Origin: Cordilura impudica
Lineage: Eukaryota > Arthropoda > Insecta > Diptera > Scathophagidae
Assembly (NCBI GenBank): GCA_963682025.1
Contig: OY821520.1
Location: 1,288,501-1,352,500 of the forward strand
Reading direction: 5' to 3'
Length of the DNA stretch: 64,000 bases
Below, one piece after another: positions 1 to 9,964 of the stretch. The stretch's first letter is position 1. Each line of letters opens with the position of its first letter. A program made the position numbers and the translations under genes. The notes under the pieces were generated by a model. That model searched no databases. It was given only the letters and a program-made list of their open reading frames with translations, and was not told the origin of the DNA.

Positions 1-554
1 TTATAAAAAAAAAATTAATTCAGCAATGCCGTTTTTTAAAATTTTTATTTGTTTTTGTCCGCAATTGGTTGAATTAATTTTAATTACAAAAAAATCATTA
101 CCATTTTGGATTAGCATTATTATTATTATGAATTTGAAATTTCAAATGAACCAACCGAATATATAATAAGCATCAGAGTTATATTTTACAACATAATCAG
201 GTTATAACTACTCGTATCTTATTTGAAATGCTGGTTATGAAACTAGCTTCCGTTTTTATATGGAAATTTTAAAAGCGACAAATTTATACGTTCTATATTT
301 TTATCCTTTTTTTTGTTAAGTATGTTTTTATGTTATGTTATGTTTTTTTATAAATTATAAAAAATTAAATTATTTTTGTTATTTGTGATTAAAGTTTGTG
401 TTTACCCTTTTATACACAAAGTGAGGATTTTTTGAAATTGACAATTGCCTGTGGGTACTTTGGAGTTCGATTCATATATTTTACTGACTGTTGAAGTCAG
501 TACAAATGGCAAAGAAGGACAAATATCCATAAATTTCTTAGAATTTAATGTTAT
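1..554. other. Upstream A+T-rich DNA, nothing recognised
   Basis: No long open frame, RNA gene or terminal-repeat structure was seen. The stretch holds only short A/T runs and is presumed intergenic or 5' intronic DNA ahead of the MICAL-like gene. Confidence 0.5.
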
Positions 555-563
555 GTTCTAAAA

Positions 564-1272
564 GATTTGCGGAAAATTTTCCGAAAACAATTTCCCGAAA
601 TTACAATTTCCCGAACACAATTCCCCAAAATGACAATTTCCCGAAATTACAATTTCCCGAATACAATTTCCCGAAATACAATTTAACGAACACAATTTCC
701 CGAAACTACAATTTCCCGAAATTACTATTTCTTCAAATAGCTTGTTGATGGCATTTCCGAAACAATACCATCAGAAATTCCAGCCGAAGCGCGAGCAATC
801 AGTTCATGACCACTTGATGTAGTGGTCCGGGCAAGATCTTTCAGCTCATTAACGATTTTTTCTTGAGCAGTGAGCGTTATCGGTCGGGAGGTCTGAATAC
901 CGAAGTGTTCAAAGTCACAATGAAAAAATAAGCGTATGACACTCCAATAAATAGGTCCGGATGACGAGGGAGGGTGGAAGAGGAAGGGCGCGGTGCGGGG
1001 TGAGGGAATTGTTTTTTCGAGAGTCGTATACTCGGGAAATTGTTTTTTTCGAGAAATCGTATGTAGCAAGTATTTTTTATGGGGGAAATCAAGAATATAT
1101 GGGAAGTTGTAAGCTAAAAATAGGGAAATTGTAATTTCGGGAAATTGTTTTCGGGAAATTGTTTTCTGGGAATTGTTTTTTCGGGGAATTGTTTTTTCGG
1201 CAATTGTTTTCGGGAAATTTTATTTGGGAAATTGTTTTCGGGAAATTGTTTTCGGGAAATTTTCCGCAGAGG
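564..1272. mobile_element. Foldback-like element with minisatellite arms and a 9-bp target duplication
   Basis: The left arm (about 564-730) is a tandem of a 12-15 bp unit like ACAATTTCCCGAA. The right arm (about 1015-1268) is the same unit inverted (TTCGGGAAATTGT). The outermost sequence TGCGGAAAATTT is mirrored at both ends. The 9-mer GTTCTAAAA stands directly outside both ends (555-563 and 1273-1281), which fits a 9-bp target duplication. This architecture resembles Drosophila FB/Galileo foldback elements. Mutator-like elements also make 9-bp duplications. The single-copy loop (735-1015) has a minus-strand open frame of 114 codons (725-1069), whose last ~55 codons are fairly gene-like and may derive from a transposase. 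Confidence 0.7.
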
Positions 1273-1357
1273 GTTCTAAAATAGCTCTCGGCTGTATTTG
1301 CTGAAAACGATCGTTGTTGATTCTGATTGCCTAGAAATCTAAAATAAAAAAAAAAGT

Positions 1358-1812
1358 AATCTAACCCATAAAAACAAAGTTGTTATTAAAACTCTTTCTT
1401 TCCTTATGCTTATGTGTTTTGAATCTCTCCGTGACGGTGCGTGACTTTGCATGACTATTTTAAAAATAATCTTTGGTCACAATAAGTCTATGGACAAAGT
1501 TTCAGATCGATGGGATGAGGGGAAATGGAGTTTAAATCACTCCGTGACTGTGCATGACTATGCGTGTCTGTGCGTGACTATGTCAAAGTTAATATTTTTT
1601 CACAGCAAGTATATCGACTAAGTTTCAGATTGATTGGATGAGGGGAAATCCGTTTTAAATCTCTCCGTGACTTTGCGTTACTACCCCAAAATTAATCTGT
1701 AGTCACAACAAGACTATTGACCAAGTTTCAGATCAATTGGATAAGGGGGAATGAGATTGCCCCACGACAGACAGACAGACAGAGAGTACGAGTTAAAAGA
1801 AAGAGTTTAAAA
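1358..1812 (+). mobile_element. 'CGTGAC' tandem-unit element, copy 1
   Basis: The interior holds three ~113-123 bp units, each starting CTCCGTGACTGTGCGTGAC or similar (at about 1427, 1540 and 1663) and containing GTTTCAGATCGATTGGATGA. The ends carry an inverted repeat, AAACTCTTTCTTT at about 1388 and AAAGAAAGAGTTT at about 1797. A GACA tract (1770-1785) lies just inside the right end. Other copies are at 19443-20260 (inverted) and 60348-60777, with one isolated unit at 8255-8409. No coding capacity is seen. Confidence 0.75.
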
Positions 1813-1943
1813 ATATTAGTTTTTTCGTTTTTTCACAATTAAAAAAAAATAAAATAAATTTTTTTATATAAGAATTAAGAATAAAGCGAATTTGTATAAA
1901 ATACAAAAAAAAATATATGTAAATCAAATACGTTGTTCCAAAG

Positions 1944-2242
1944 TAAAGGCTTAGTTAGCCACACGTTGTTAAAATGTAGCTGTACCGTAAATGTAACGTT
2001 GGCATTTGGTGCAATTATAGAACGTAAAAAACGAATCAGCATGTTGCTGTGTAAAATTAACCAAATTTATCAGCTGTTCACAAATGTCACGTACAAACGT
2101 AGCAAAAATCTATTTTCAACAGATTGGGACGTTCCGGTTACGTGACAGTTCAGTTCGGTAACTACTCTAAATGCTTTTTTATGTAACAGAAAAAAACAGC
2201 TGACACGTTTGGTTAAGGTTACGTGTGGCTAACTAGGCCTTA
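1944..2242. mobile_element. MITE with TA duplications (TAAGGCC family), copy 1
   Basis: This ~297 bp element has imperfect terminal inverted repeats, AAGGCTTAGTTAGCCACACG at the left and CGTGTGGCTAACTAGGCCT at the right, each next to TA. An interrupted second copy lies inverted at 53393-55113. TA duplications suggest mobilisation by a Tc1/mariner-type transposase. A 70-codon open frame inside is not considered real. Confidence 0.75.
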
Positions 2243-2485
2243 ATGGTGTGCCTAAAGTTGCTAACAAGCAACTTTTTGCTGTTACTGACCTAGGCGTCCC
2301 TTTTGAGCCTTAATTTAGCACAAATATTCACAATCAATGGCTTAAAACCAACAAATCGACACTAAAAACAAAACTTTGGCGCCACAGATTAAAATTCGGA
2401 TACGAAAGGGTTAATAACTAACAAATTCATTTGAAAAAAATTATATAAAATTATTAACGTCATCTTTCATTTTGTTTTCTTTCAG

Positions 2486-2618
2486 TTAAATAAAAAAGTA
2501 AAATTGGTGCTTCAAGGAGAAAAAAACAACAGAAAAACTAGTCCTTTATCGAAAAGTGTTTGAATTATATAATCACACAAACTAAAATCATTTTCAAAAT
2601 AAATAAACAAATAATAAA
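2486..2618 (+). other. 5' untranslated part of the MICAL-like first coding exon
   Basis: A pyrimidine-rich run ending in TTTCAG at 2485 looks like a 3' splice site. If it is used, this stretch is the 5' UTR portion of the exon that carries the start codon, and a non-coding first exon lies upstream, possibly outside the window. The sequence before the ATG (AATAAAATGG) is A-rich, as is usual for fly starts. The transcription start is not identifiable, so the UTR could instead begin here without splicing. Confidence 0.45.
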
Positions 2619-2770
2619 ATGGCTGAGCGTCGTGGTACAAAAGCTTTGGAATTATGGTGCCGTCGCATGACAGAAGGTTATCCTGGCGTAGAGGTTGTAA
2701 ACATGACGACATCATGGCGTGATGGCTTGGCTTTTTGTGCAATGATACATCATTTTAGACCAGAGCTAAT
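2619..2770 (+). CDS. MICAL-like: MICAL-like protein, coding exon 1 (N-terminal half of CH domain)
   Basis: The exon starts at ATG and encodes [20 protein letters not shown] followed by a stretch ending [16 protein letters not shown]. These are the first helices of a calponin-homology domain, with the family's Lx[13 protein letters not shown] and HxxRPEL motifs. It ends with two bases (AT) of a split Ile codon before the donor GTAAGT at 2771. MICAL-like proteins are cytoplasmic adaptors with CH, LIM and C-terminal Rab-binding (bMERB) domains that act in endosomal recycling and on actin. That role is known for the family, not visible here. The CH sequence fits MICAL-like rather than full MICAL, because there is no flavin monooxygenase domain before it. 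The start is chosen because it is the first in-frame ATG and fits the short N-terminus of the family. An overlapping minus-strand open frame is a shadow. Confidence 0.93.
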
Positions 2771-3706
2771 GTAAGTACTTAAACCATATCGTACCCTGGT
2801 ACTAATATCTATAGTTTTTCGCTTTTAAATCAAAAGTATAGATAATTCTTTTAAATAGAGCCGATAAATAATGTTATACAAGTAGAATTATTGGATCTTT
2901 GAAATTTGCTTTTAATATGGAAATGCCAACAATGTTTTAAGATGTTTGATTTAACTAATTTAATCATTCTAAGATATAACTCTTAATTATAAGAAAAATA
3001 TGACAGGAATTACAATATATATTTTTTAATTTCTCTCTTACGAGAATTGAAACAGACTTTTGGGGTGACACCGTTTTAGTTCAATACATTAATGATTTGC
3101 TAAATAGTTACATCCTGTGATATTCTGTTTGTGGCAGATATTTGTAATAGAACTTTGAGCAACATTCTGACTTACTAGAGCTCTGAAAGAGAGAGCTCCA
3201 TGGTTTATGTAGAAAGGATGACCACACGTTGTTTGATCATTTTCAACCTGATTTTATGTTTTAAAATATAATTTGCTAAGAAGAATATAAATTATGAGAT
3301 GCAAAATATTTGTTGTTCCGATAGAGTTAAAAATCTGTAAAAAAAAAAGGAATTTATAAAATTTTTAAAGAATTATTCATATTTTTATTAAAAATACGAC
3401 TATCAAAGAAAGACATAACTTACATTGTAGTGCGATTCTATAACTTTCTTAAGTTGTTGTTATCGTTAATTAATGACAGTTTTAGTTTGGTTTGCTGAAA
3501 TATTTTTCAGTTAACGATATTTTTCGTTTGAATTTTTTTTTAAGTACTGACCAATTTCAGTAGAAACAAAAAAATTATGTGTTCGAAATAAATATTTTAA
3601 ATTATTGATTCCTTAAAATTGTCGTCTTTACCGAATCGTCAATTTAGTAAAAAAAATACGATGTTTTTTTTATATAAAAAAAAATACTGAAAATATATGT
3701 ATATTA

Positions 3707-4921
3707 GGGTGACAGCCATTTGTTTTGGAATTTCAAGACGTGCGGGCCGGATTATTATGACACTGGATCTAAAACTTTAGTGCGCAAAACTTGAGCCAAA
3801 TCGGACAATGATTTCTGGACGCGCATCGAGTTCAAAGTTCAAATATGCATTTATACTTATGTAAAAATTGTCAAATAAAATCATTTTTCACACAAGTTTT
3901 GATATTAATAATTGCGTTTCAATTAAATTAATTAATGAACCATACGGGTTAATTTCAGAAAATAAGTCCAGAATATTATTTTTTAGAATTATTAAAATAT
4001 TATCAACAAGTTTTATCGAAATCCTTCCACAAATATATATTATTTCGATATTTTGTTTTAATAAAAATTTAAATCTCCTTAAATTTGACCTTTGACCTTA
4101 AAGAGGGACGGTTTATACTGTTTCAAATTAACCTTAATTTATAAGATTGAGAACTTATATCAAGTAGTATAATATTTTCTCAAAAGATATTCTAAATATG
4201 AAAACACCATAAAGATGTAGCCTAAAACTTCTAAAAGTATGAAAAATCAAATTTTTCTCAAATCCTCTGAAATAAAAACGCTGCCCTCGCCAAATTAAGA
4301 ACAGGATACCTAAGTATTTGGCATTTTTAATCACATATATTTTGTTAATAAGACCTTAAAGTCCCAATCGTTGATTTCGGTAAATTTCTTGAATAAAATT
4401 TAAAAAAAAAAAAAAAATACGTGCCGTTTTGACATTAATTTAGAACGGCATAACAATAGACGAGATGCAAAATACTTAATATTAGATCATTTTGGGTTCA
4501 GGAGAATGCAAAAACGTTGTTGTTGTAAATTATTTCAATGTCTTTAAAAATGTGAGATCGATTTTCTGAATCAAGTGGTCTGCGGCGCATTTATTGCCTG
4601 GGGAACTTGATATAACTTGGCTATTTTTCAACCGATAATAGATTTTGTTATTTTATTAGAAAGATAATTTACTCTATTTTATTAATTAATTTAATTGAAA
4701 TGCAATTATCAATATAAAAATTTTTGTGAAAAATAATTTATTTCATAATTTTTACATATAAATGCGTATTTGAACTTTGAACTCAATGCGCGTCCAGAAA
4801 TCATTGTCCGATTTGGCTCAAATTTTGCGCACTAAAGTTTTAGGTCCAGTGTCACAATAGTCCGACCCACACACCTAAAAATTCGACCAAATTTTTTTTT
4901 TCATACGAACCGCTGTCACCA
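3707..4921. mobile_element. ~1.2 kb element with ~250-bp terminal inverted repeats
   Basis: The left arm (3708-3960) starts GGTGACAGCC. The right arm (about 4665-4920) ends GCTGTCACC. Reverse-complementing the right arm reproduces the left with few changes, including the shared blocks GACACTGGA, TAAAACTTTAGTGCGCAAAA and TTCTGGACGCGCAT. TTA lies outside both ends (3704-3706 and 4922-4924), so a 3-bp duplication is possible. The loop (3960-4665) has no convincing coding sequence. The element is non-autonomous and its superfamily is undetermined. Confidence 0.75.
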
Positions 4922-4932
4922 TTATGTATATA

Positions 4933-5168
4933 TCGTCACCTTAAAGACCAAACAACCTATCAGCAGTTTTCAAAAGTTTACAGGAGAGAGAAAAAACGTT
5001 ATAAAATTGGAACTATTTGCAATATTGAAACGAAAATTATATATTCTTAATTTGGTAATAGCTTGGTTATTTGTAATATTAGGAGTTCAAAATTTTGCAT
5101 ACATATGCGTTATGATATAGGGAATAGGGAATTTTTGCTGATAGGTTGTTTGGTCTTTAAGGTGACGA
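4933..5168. mobile_element. Small MITE with 33-bp perfect inverted repeats
   Basis: Positions 4933-4965 (starting TCGTCACCTTAAAGACCAAA) are exactly reverse-complemented at 5136-5168. TATGTAT-like sequence flanks both sides and may be a target duplication or a microsatellite. The element abuts the right end of the previous element. It is about 236 bp with no coding content. Confidence 0.8.
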
Positions 5169-5344
5169 TATGTATGTATATTTATTTATATATTAATACG
5201 TGAAGGTAAATTTTTAGTTCCCTTTTTAAGCAATATGCGGGCACGGAGGAGTGTGAAAATTGGCATAGTTGTAGCTCATATGGAGGAGAAGCTAAGAATG
5301 ATAAAATTTATGTTTCATCTGTCTTAAAAATATATTAAATTAAA

Positions 5345-5702
5345 CTAGCAGAATCCAGCCCTCGAAATTCGAGTGCAAATTCTAGGAAAGTATGCTAGGA
5401 AGGTATGCTAATCAATTATATCCAATTCACAAATCAACACAAAAAACAATCACATTTTTATTACAAACACATTAACAAATTTAATAAACACATACATAGC
5501 ATAGTATAATTTTATGTATGTGTTAGTAGCAACTTTAAATGCAATTTACTCAAAATAAAGGAAAAAATTTCAAAATCTGTAAATCTGGCAAATGGCTAAA
5601 AAGAAATACCTCTCAAATAATATACGTTTGGTCAAAATCGGGATAAAACAGTTGAACAAAACTTCGGTCACAAAAAATCGCCTAGCCTATAAATATTATA
5701 GA
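5345..5702 (-). mobile_element. Non-autonomous Helitron, copy 1
   Basis: Read on the minus strand, it starts TCTATAATATTTATAGGCTA after an A (5703) and ends with the near-palindrome GCACTCGAATTTCGAGGGC, a short spacer and CTAG followed by T. 5'-TC, a hairpin ~10 nt before CTRR and insertion between A and T are the hallmarks of Helitrons. At 358 bp it has no Rep/helicase gene. It shares its whole length with copies at 14178, 39603, 56433, 57421 and 60817. Confidence 0.85.
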
Positions 5703-5764
5703 TAAAATAAAATATTTATAATAATTCGTTACACCCTGTTAATGCCAATAATTTAAATTATCAC

Positions 5765-6697
5765 CCCTGTTCTTGAAACCACTATCACAAAAAAATGAAA
5801 AAATTCTTAAATCTACGAGTTTTTTGCTGTTCTCTTATTTCAATAAGAATATTTTTTCTCGTTTTAATTCACATAGAAAAGGCTTTGTGAAATCAAAACA
5901 AATTCCCTTTTTTTCTACTAAACAGGTCTTCAGAGATAAAAAAAAAACTAATTGATATTTAAACTCTAACATGTTTTTATTGAACCTTGTCATTACTTTA
6001 AAAAATTAGACATTAATTTTATGAAAAAAAAAAACGATTTTAAAAAACGCTTATTTAAAAAAAAAATTCGTAATAAGTGCTCGATGTTTACAAAACACAC
6101 TTTTTGCGATGATGCTGTTCTATAACTATAATAAAAACTTTTTATTTACACAATCTATTTTCCATTATAATTTTTTCAATTATAGCATAGATTCTTAATG
6201 CACTAATTATTGCAAATAAAGGAATTAAAAAAATTTTTTTCATCAAATCACATATTTTTATTTTTTTGCATATGTTCGAAACAGTAGTGATGCCAGTCAA
6301 ATCCAATTTATTTGAATATCGAAATTTTTTTTCGTGATGCCTAACTTTTTAAAAATAGAAAAGTCATTTTTAATTAAATGAAATTGAAGAACAAAAACAT
6401 TCAAATGAACAAATAAGTTGTTATTTTAAAAGAAAATATTTTTCTTTGTACTTTTTCTATAAACCTAAGAAAAAACATGCACAAAATACTTAAAAGTTTT
6501 TTGTGAAACTGAATAAAGAATCATATGGCACCTCGGTTTCTAGATAACATATGTTCTTAACTCAAACATATGGTTCTTAACTCAAACATATGTTTCCATT
6601 AAATAAATAAAAAAAGTGGTTTCAAGAAACCCAAAATTACAATTTCATGTGATTTTAAATTCACTCTTATTCAAATAACAACGTTTCAAGAACAGGG
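5765..6697. mobile_element. Candidate DNA transposon with 15-bp perfect terminal inverted repeats
   Basis: CCCTGTTCTTGAAAC (5765-5779) is exactly inverted at 6683-6697 (GTTTCAAGAACAGGG). A second inner copy of GTGGTTTCAAGAA is near 6617. There is no clear target duplication and no transposase gene in the 933 bp. It sits between a full Helitron (5345-5702) and a Helitron 3' fragment (6720-6884). It may be a non-autonomous element or an old rearrangement. Confidence 0.55.
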
Positions 6698-6719
6698 CTG
6701 TATATATCAGACGCTCTGT

Positions 6720-6884
6720 GTTGAGTTGTGAATTACTAAAATTGTTAACATACGTTTAGGCTCATTTAAATATTCATAAATTTTTTATACATATAGATTA
6801 AAAAAACATTGGAAGACAAAAATTGAATAAAAAATAATATTTCCTAGCATTTGCACTCGAATTTCGAGTGCTGGGCTATACTAG
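6720..6884 (+). mobile_element. Helitron 3' fragment, diverged
   Basis: The 3' end is clear: GCACTCGAATTTCGAGTGC hairpin (6853-6871), spacer, then CTAG (6881-6884) followed by T. The part before it is a diverged match to the family. The 5' portion is missing. Confidence 0.65.
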
Positions 6885-7828
6885 TATATATAAATTTGTA
6901 GATATATTAAATTATGTCAATAATTTATTTTTAAAGCAAAACTAATTTCCACAAAATTTTGATGGTACAACATTTTTTTTTTCTGAAATTATAACCAATT
7001 GTGACAAATAACTATATAATATTATAGTTGTCTATTCATCAATTATAATATATGTATGTGTAATGTATGGCATTAGTTTTAAAGTGAGCCATCTTTTAAA
7101 GATGTACAAACGATCAGATTTTAATTCTTGTAGATGACTTGCATAATGAAGTAATTCCTAAAATCTTTAAAACTCTACCATAAATTTAAAAAATGTCTCC
7201 GTAAGAGTTTAGATATTAACAGTAAGCTATTTTGCATGCAAATTTGTATCATTTACATAATATAATTATAATTATATCTCCATTAAACATCATCCGCAAA
7301 ATTTAAAACAAGAGGAAAATTAAAGAGAATAATGCTTAATAACATTATCAATGCATACTTCTTTATTTTTTTTTGGTAGAAAGTAAATCTTTACTAACTT
7401 TCGTAAACCTTTTCCACGAATTTTAAGACAAAAATCTGTAGATAAAGTTTACTAAATCAAGTTTAATGACAATTTTTGTTTAATATTGAATTTTGAAAAC
7501 TTAACCAGAGCTACGGAGCCAGAGTTATAATGGCTAAGCTCCAGCAACTACTCCGGTGCTATTTTTGTGGCTCCACTTAACCAGTGCTGCGGATCAAGGG
7601 TATTAATAACTTAGCTCAGGTGCTAATTTTTCCGGCTCAAGCTCATATAATTGAACAAATAAATTCAACCATTAAAGTACGAAATTTTAAATCGAATTTG
7701 ACAGCCAAAAAAAAATTATGTTTTACATTACGGGCACAGAATTCATTGTTCGCAGACTTATTTTCTTAGACTTTGTAGGATTAATTGTTTTATTCAACAA
7801 ATGTAAACAAAATATGTTTTTTGTTATA

Positions 7829-8590
7829 CCCTATACCACTATGTGGTCAGTAGGGCGGGTCGATTTAAAAATAGCCCAAGTGACAAGGAAAATCGATCAA
7901 AATAAGAAACTTTGCCCGAGGAACCATACCTCTAAAACGAATTCTGATGTCCCGACTTTTGACCTGTCTGTCTGTCTGTCTCACTTTGACCCATTTAGAG
8001 TGCACCAATCGAGTCCAAATGTATGATCGACCCCCACTAACTTTGGAGGGCCGACCCACCCATGCCAGTGGTACACCCCCTTGAACCCCCATGGGGGGTT
8101 CCCCATACAAACATTTCAAAAAATCACCAATTTTTGTTTAGAATTGGGCTGACTATGTTTGATTTAATATTAAAAATTAACACTCATACGTATACGTATC
8201 TTCTACTCTGCTTATAAATAATAATCATATGCCTTGACTATGTTATGTTATTCAAAAAGATCGATCGGATGAGGGTAAATAACTTTTAGATCACTCCGTG
8301 ACTATTCGTGACTCTGAGTTAATACCCCAAAATTAATCTGTAGTCACAGCAAGACTATGGGCCAAGTTTCAGATCAATTGCATGAGGGGGAATGGGGTTG
8401 CCCCATGGCAGACAGACAGACAGACATTCAGGTCAAAAGTCGGGACATCAGAATTCGTTTTAGAGGTGTGGTTCCTTGGGCAAAGTTTCTTATTTTAATC
8501 CCTAGAATATGATTTTCCTTGTTACTTGAGCGTTTTTTTTTTTTTTTGCCTCCCTACAAATCGAACCGCCCTAGTGCTCAGGGTATAATG
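7829..8590. repeat. Foldback with ~130-160 bp arms around a nested unit
   Basis: Positions 7851-7980 (TAGGGCGGGTCGATTT onward to the GTCT tract) are inverted at 8410-8573. Shared blocks include AAGAAACTTTGCCC, CTCTAAAACGAATTCTGATG and CCCGACTTTTGACCTG. The loop holds a CGTGAC-family unit (8255-8409) and the GC-rich palindrome AACCCCCATGGGGGGTT (8085-8101). The outer TATACCCTATACCACTATGTGGT resembles the hairpin end of the DINE-1-like family, so this is probably a rearranged relative. Open frames across it (e.g. minus 7865-8119) are artefacts. Confidence 0.6.
8255..8409 (+). repeat. Isolated 'CGTGAC' unit
   Basis: One and a half units (CACTCCGTGACTATTCGTGAC, split here, to GTTTCAGATCAATTGCATGA) match the interior of the 1358-1812 element, without its inverted ends. 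It lies in the loop of the 7829-8590 foldback. Confidence 0.65.
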
Positions 8591-8840
8591 AGTTTGTGCT
8601 GATATTTGTAACTACCAAAAATATTTATTATACCGATTTAGCGACCGTCTGTCTGTCCATCTCCAATATTTTTTGATTATATTTGGTATATAAGCTTTCA
8701 TTGGTAATAGAACGAACGCCATACAAATGTCTTCAAACTAGTTCGACCTAAATTTCCATAAGACCAAAATTATCATATAAAAAACTTTGTGTGTGGTTAT
8801 TATACCCATAAATTAGTAGTCCAAAATACAAAAATATTTC
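8581..8840 (-). mobile_element. Diverged DINE-1-like 3' fragment
   Basis: GTTTGTAACTACCAAAAATATT-like text (8603 on), a GTCTGTCTGTCC tract and the ATTAGTAGTCCAAAAT segment occur in the family's usual order but strongly mutated. The palindromic end is missing. Confidence 0.5.
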
Positions 8841-8964
8841 TTTACAATATACTTAAGTATATAAACTATATAATCGTTCGTTATATATTCATTTCTAAAA
8901 CGCGAGTTTATTTCGGACTACAATTGTTGATGTTGTTGATGAATTATTGTTAATTATGGATAAT

Positions 8965-9709
8965 TATACCCTATACCACCATGTGGACAGGGTATAATAA
9001 CTTTGTACCGAATAAAATATTTGAGCTAGACCCACCTTTTATTATACCGATTGACTCAGAATCACTTCCTGAGTCGATTTAGCGATGTCCGTCCGTCTGC
9101 CCGTCTGTGTGTGTCCATGTAAACCTTTTAATCAAACTACAGGTCGCAAATGTAAACATATTTTGATGAAATTTGCTATGTACATGTTCGGTACATGTTC
9201 AGACATTGTCCCCATACAAATGACACCTAGAAATCGACTTAAATTGTCATATGATGCAAATTATCATATAGATCTCGGTCAAATTGGGTTTGTTCATGTT
9301 TATTACACCCATTTATCAGTAGTCCAAAAATAAACCCTATAGGACAATTCTTAGTCATAACACCCATATAAAGCTACTTCCCGATCTTCACTTAAATCTA
9401 TCAAAAAACAGAAATATTGCACAGATTTTTCTCAAAATTTGGTTTGTATATGTTTTTGCAAAACATAAGTGACCTAACCAAATATGGTCAGAATCGGTCC
9501 ATTTTTCGACCTAGTCCCCATATAAATAAATATAGCATCCGATATGAACTTTTTCATATTCAAAGGAAAAAAAAATTAATAACAGTGTCACTTAATTTGA
9601 TTTATGCTTATTTTCTGTATCTAATTAGTTGGGCCTAAGGGTCTCTAAACACATGATACAGGGTATCTTATAGTCGGTCTAGACCGACTATAATTATCTT
9701 CCTTGTTTT
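8965..9709 (-). mobile_element. DINE-1/mini-me-like repeat, full copy
   Basis: It starts (in + coordinates) with the hairpin TATACCCTATACCACCATGT and ends with the perfect palindrome TAGTCGGTCTAGACCGACTA (9671-9690), followed by the AC-tip CTTGTTTT. A GTCC/GTCT tract lies near 9085-9115. The same architecture (palindromic tip next to ACAAGTAAGA, a (GTCY)n tract, a TATACCC hairpin at the other end) is familiar from dipteran DINE-1/mini-me elements, now grouped with Helentrons. This assignment is from memory of their structure. It ends only ~70 bp before the exon 2 acceptor. Confidence 0.75.
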
Positions 9710-9779
9710 AATATAATTTTATTTACAGAATTAACAAATGAAATGTATTAATAATTTTATGTTTAATGTTTCATTTCAG

Positions 9780-9964
9780 TGATTTCGAAAAGTTAAATAA
9801 ATCAGATGTATATTACAACAATGCTTTGGCATTTACAACAGCCGAAAAATATTTAGGAATACCAGCACTATTGGACGCTGATGATATGGCAGCTTATGAA
9901 GTGCCCGATAGATTATCAATTTTGACTTATCTGTCTCAGTTCTATCAAGCTTTTGCCGCACAAG
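9780..9964 (+). CDS. MICAL-like: MICAL-like protein, coding exon 2 (C-terminal half of CH domain)
   Basis: The acceptor TTTCATTTCAG ends at 9779 and the donor GTAAGT starts at 9965. The first base completes the split Ile codon of exon 1, and the exon then reads [20 protein letters not shown], a stretch with [16 protein letters not shown], and [20 protein letters not shown]. This gives the rest of the CH domain: the DFxxL start, the NNxLAF helix, the LGIPxLLD turn, the VPDxLSIxTYLSQFY helix. The order and motifs match MICAL-like CH domains. The exon is 185 nt and leaves one base (G) over, which exon 3 completes. The protein translates without stops, so this is an intact functional exon. Intron 1 before it is about 7.0 kb and filled with repeats. 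Confidence 0.95.

Larger units (their letters stand above)
2771..9779 (+). other. Intron 1 of the MICAL-like gene
   Basis: It is bounded by GTAAGT and TTTCATTTCAG. It contains the long-inverted-repeat element 3707-4921, a 33-bp hairpin MITE, Helitron copies, a 15-bp-TIR element, a foldback at 7829-8590 and a DINE-1-like copy close to the acceptor. About 2840-3690 and 6885-7825 hold only unrecognised A+T-rich DNA. Confidence 0.9.

Noticed and set aside
548..748. CRISPR-like regular repeats
   Set aside because: The units are 12-15 bp with no unique spacers, they form arms of a foldback element, and the genome is eukaryotic.
2512..2742. Minus-strand frame opposite coding exon 1
   Set aside because: It is a shadow of the conserved CH-domain exon.
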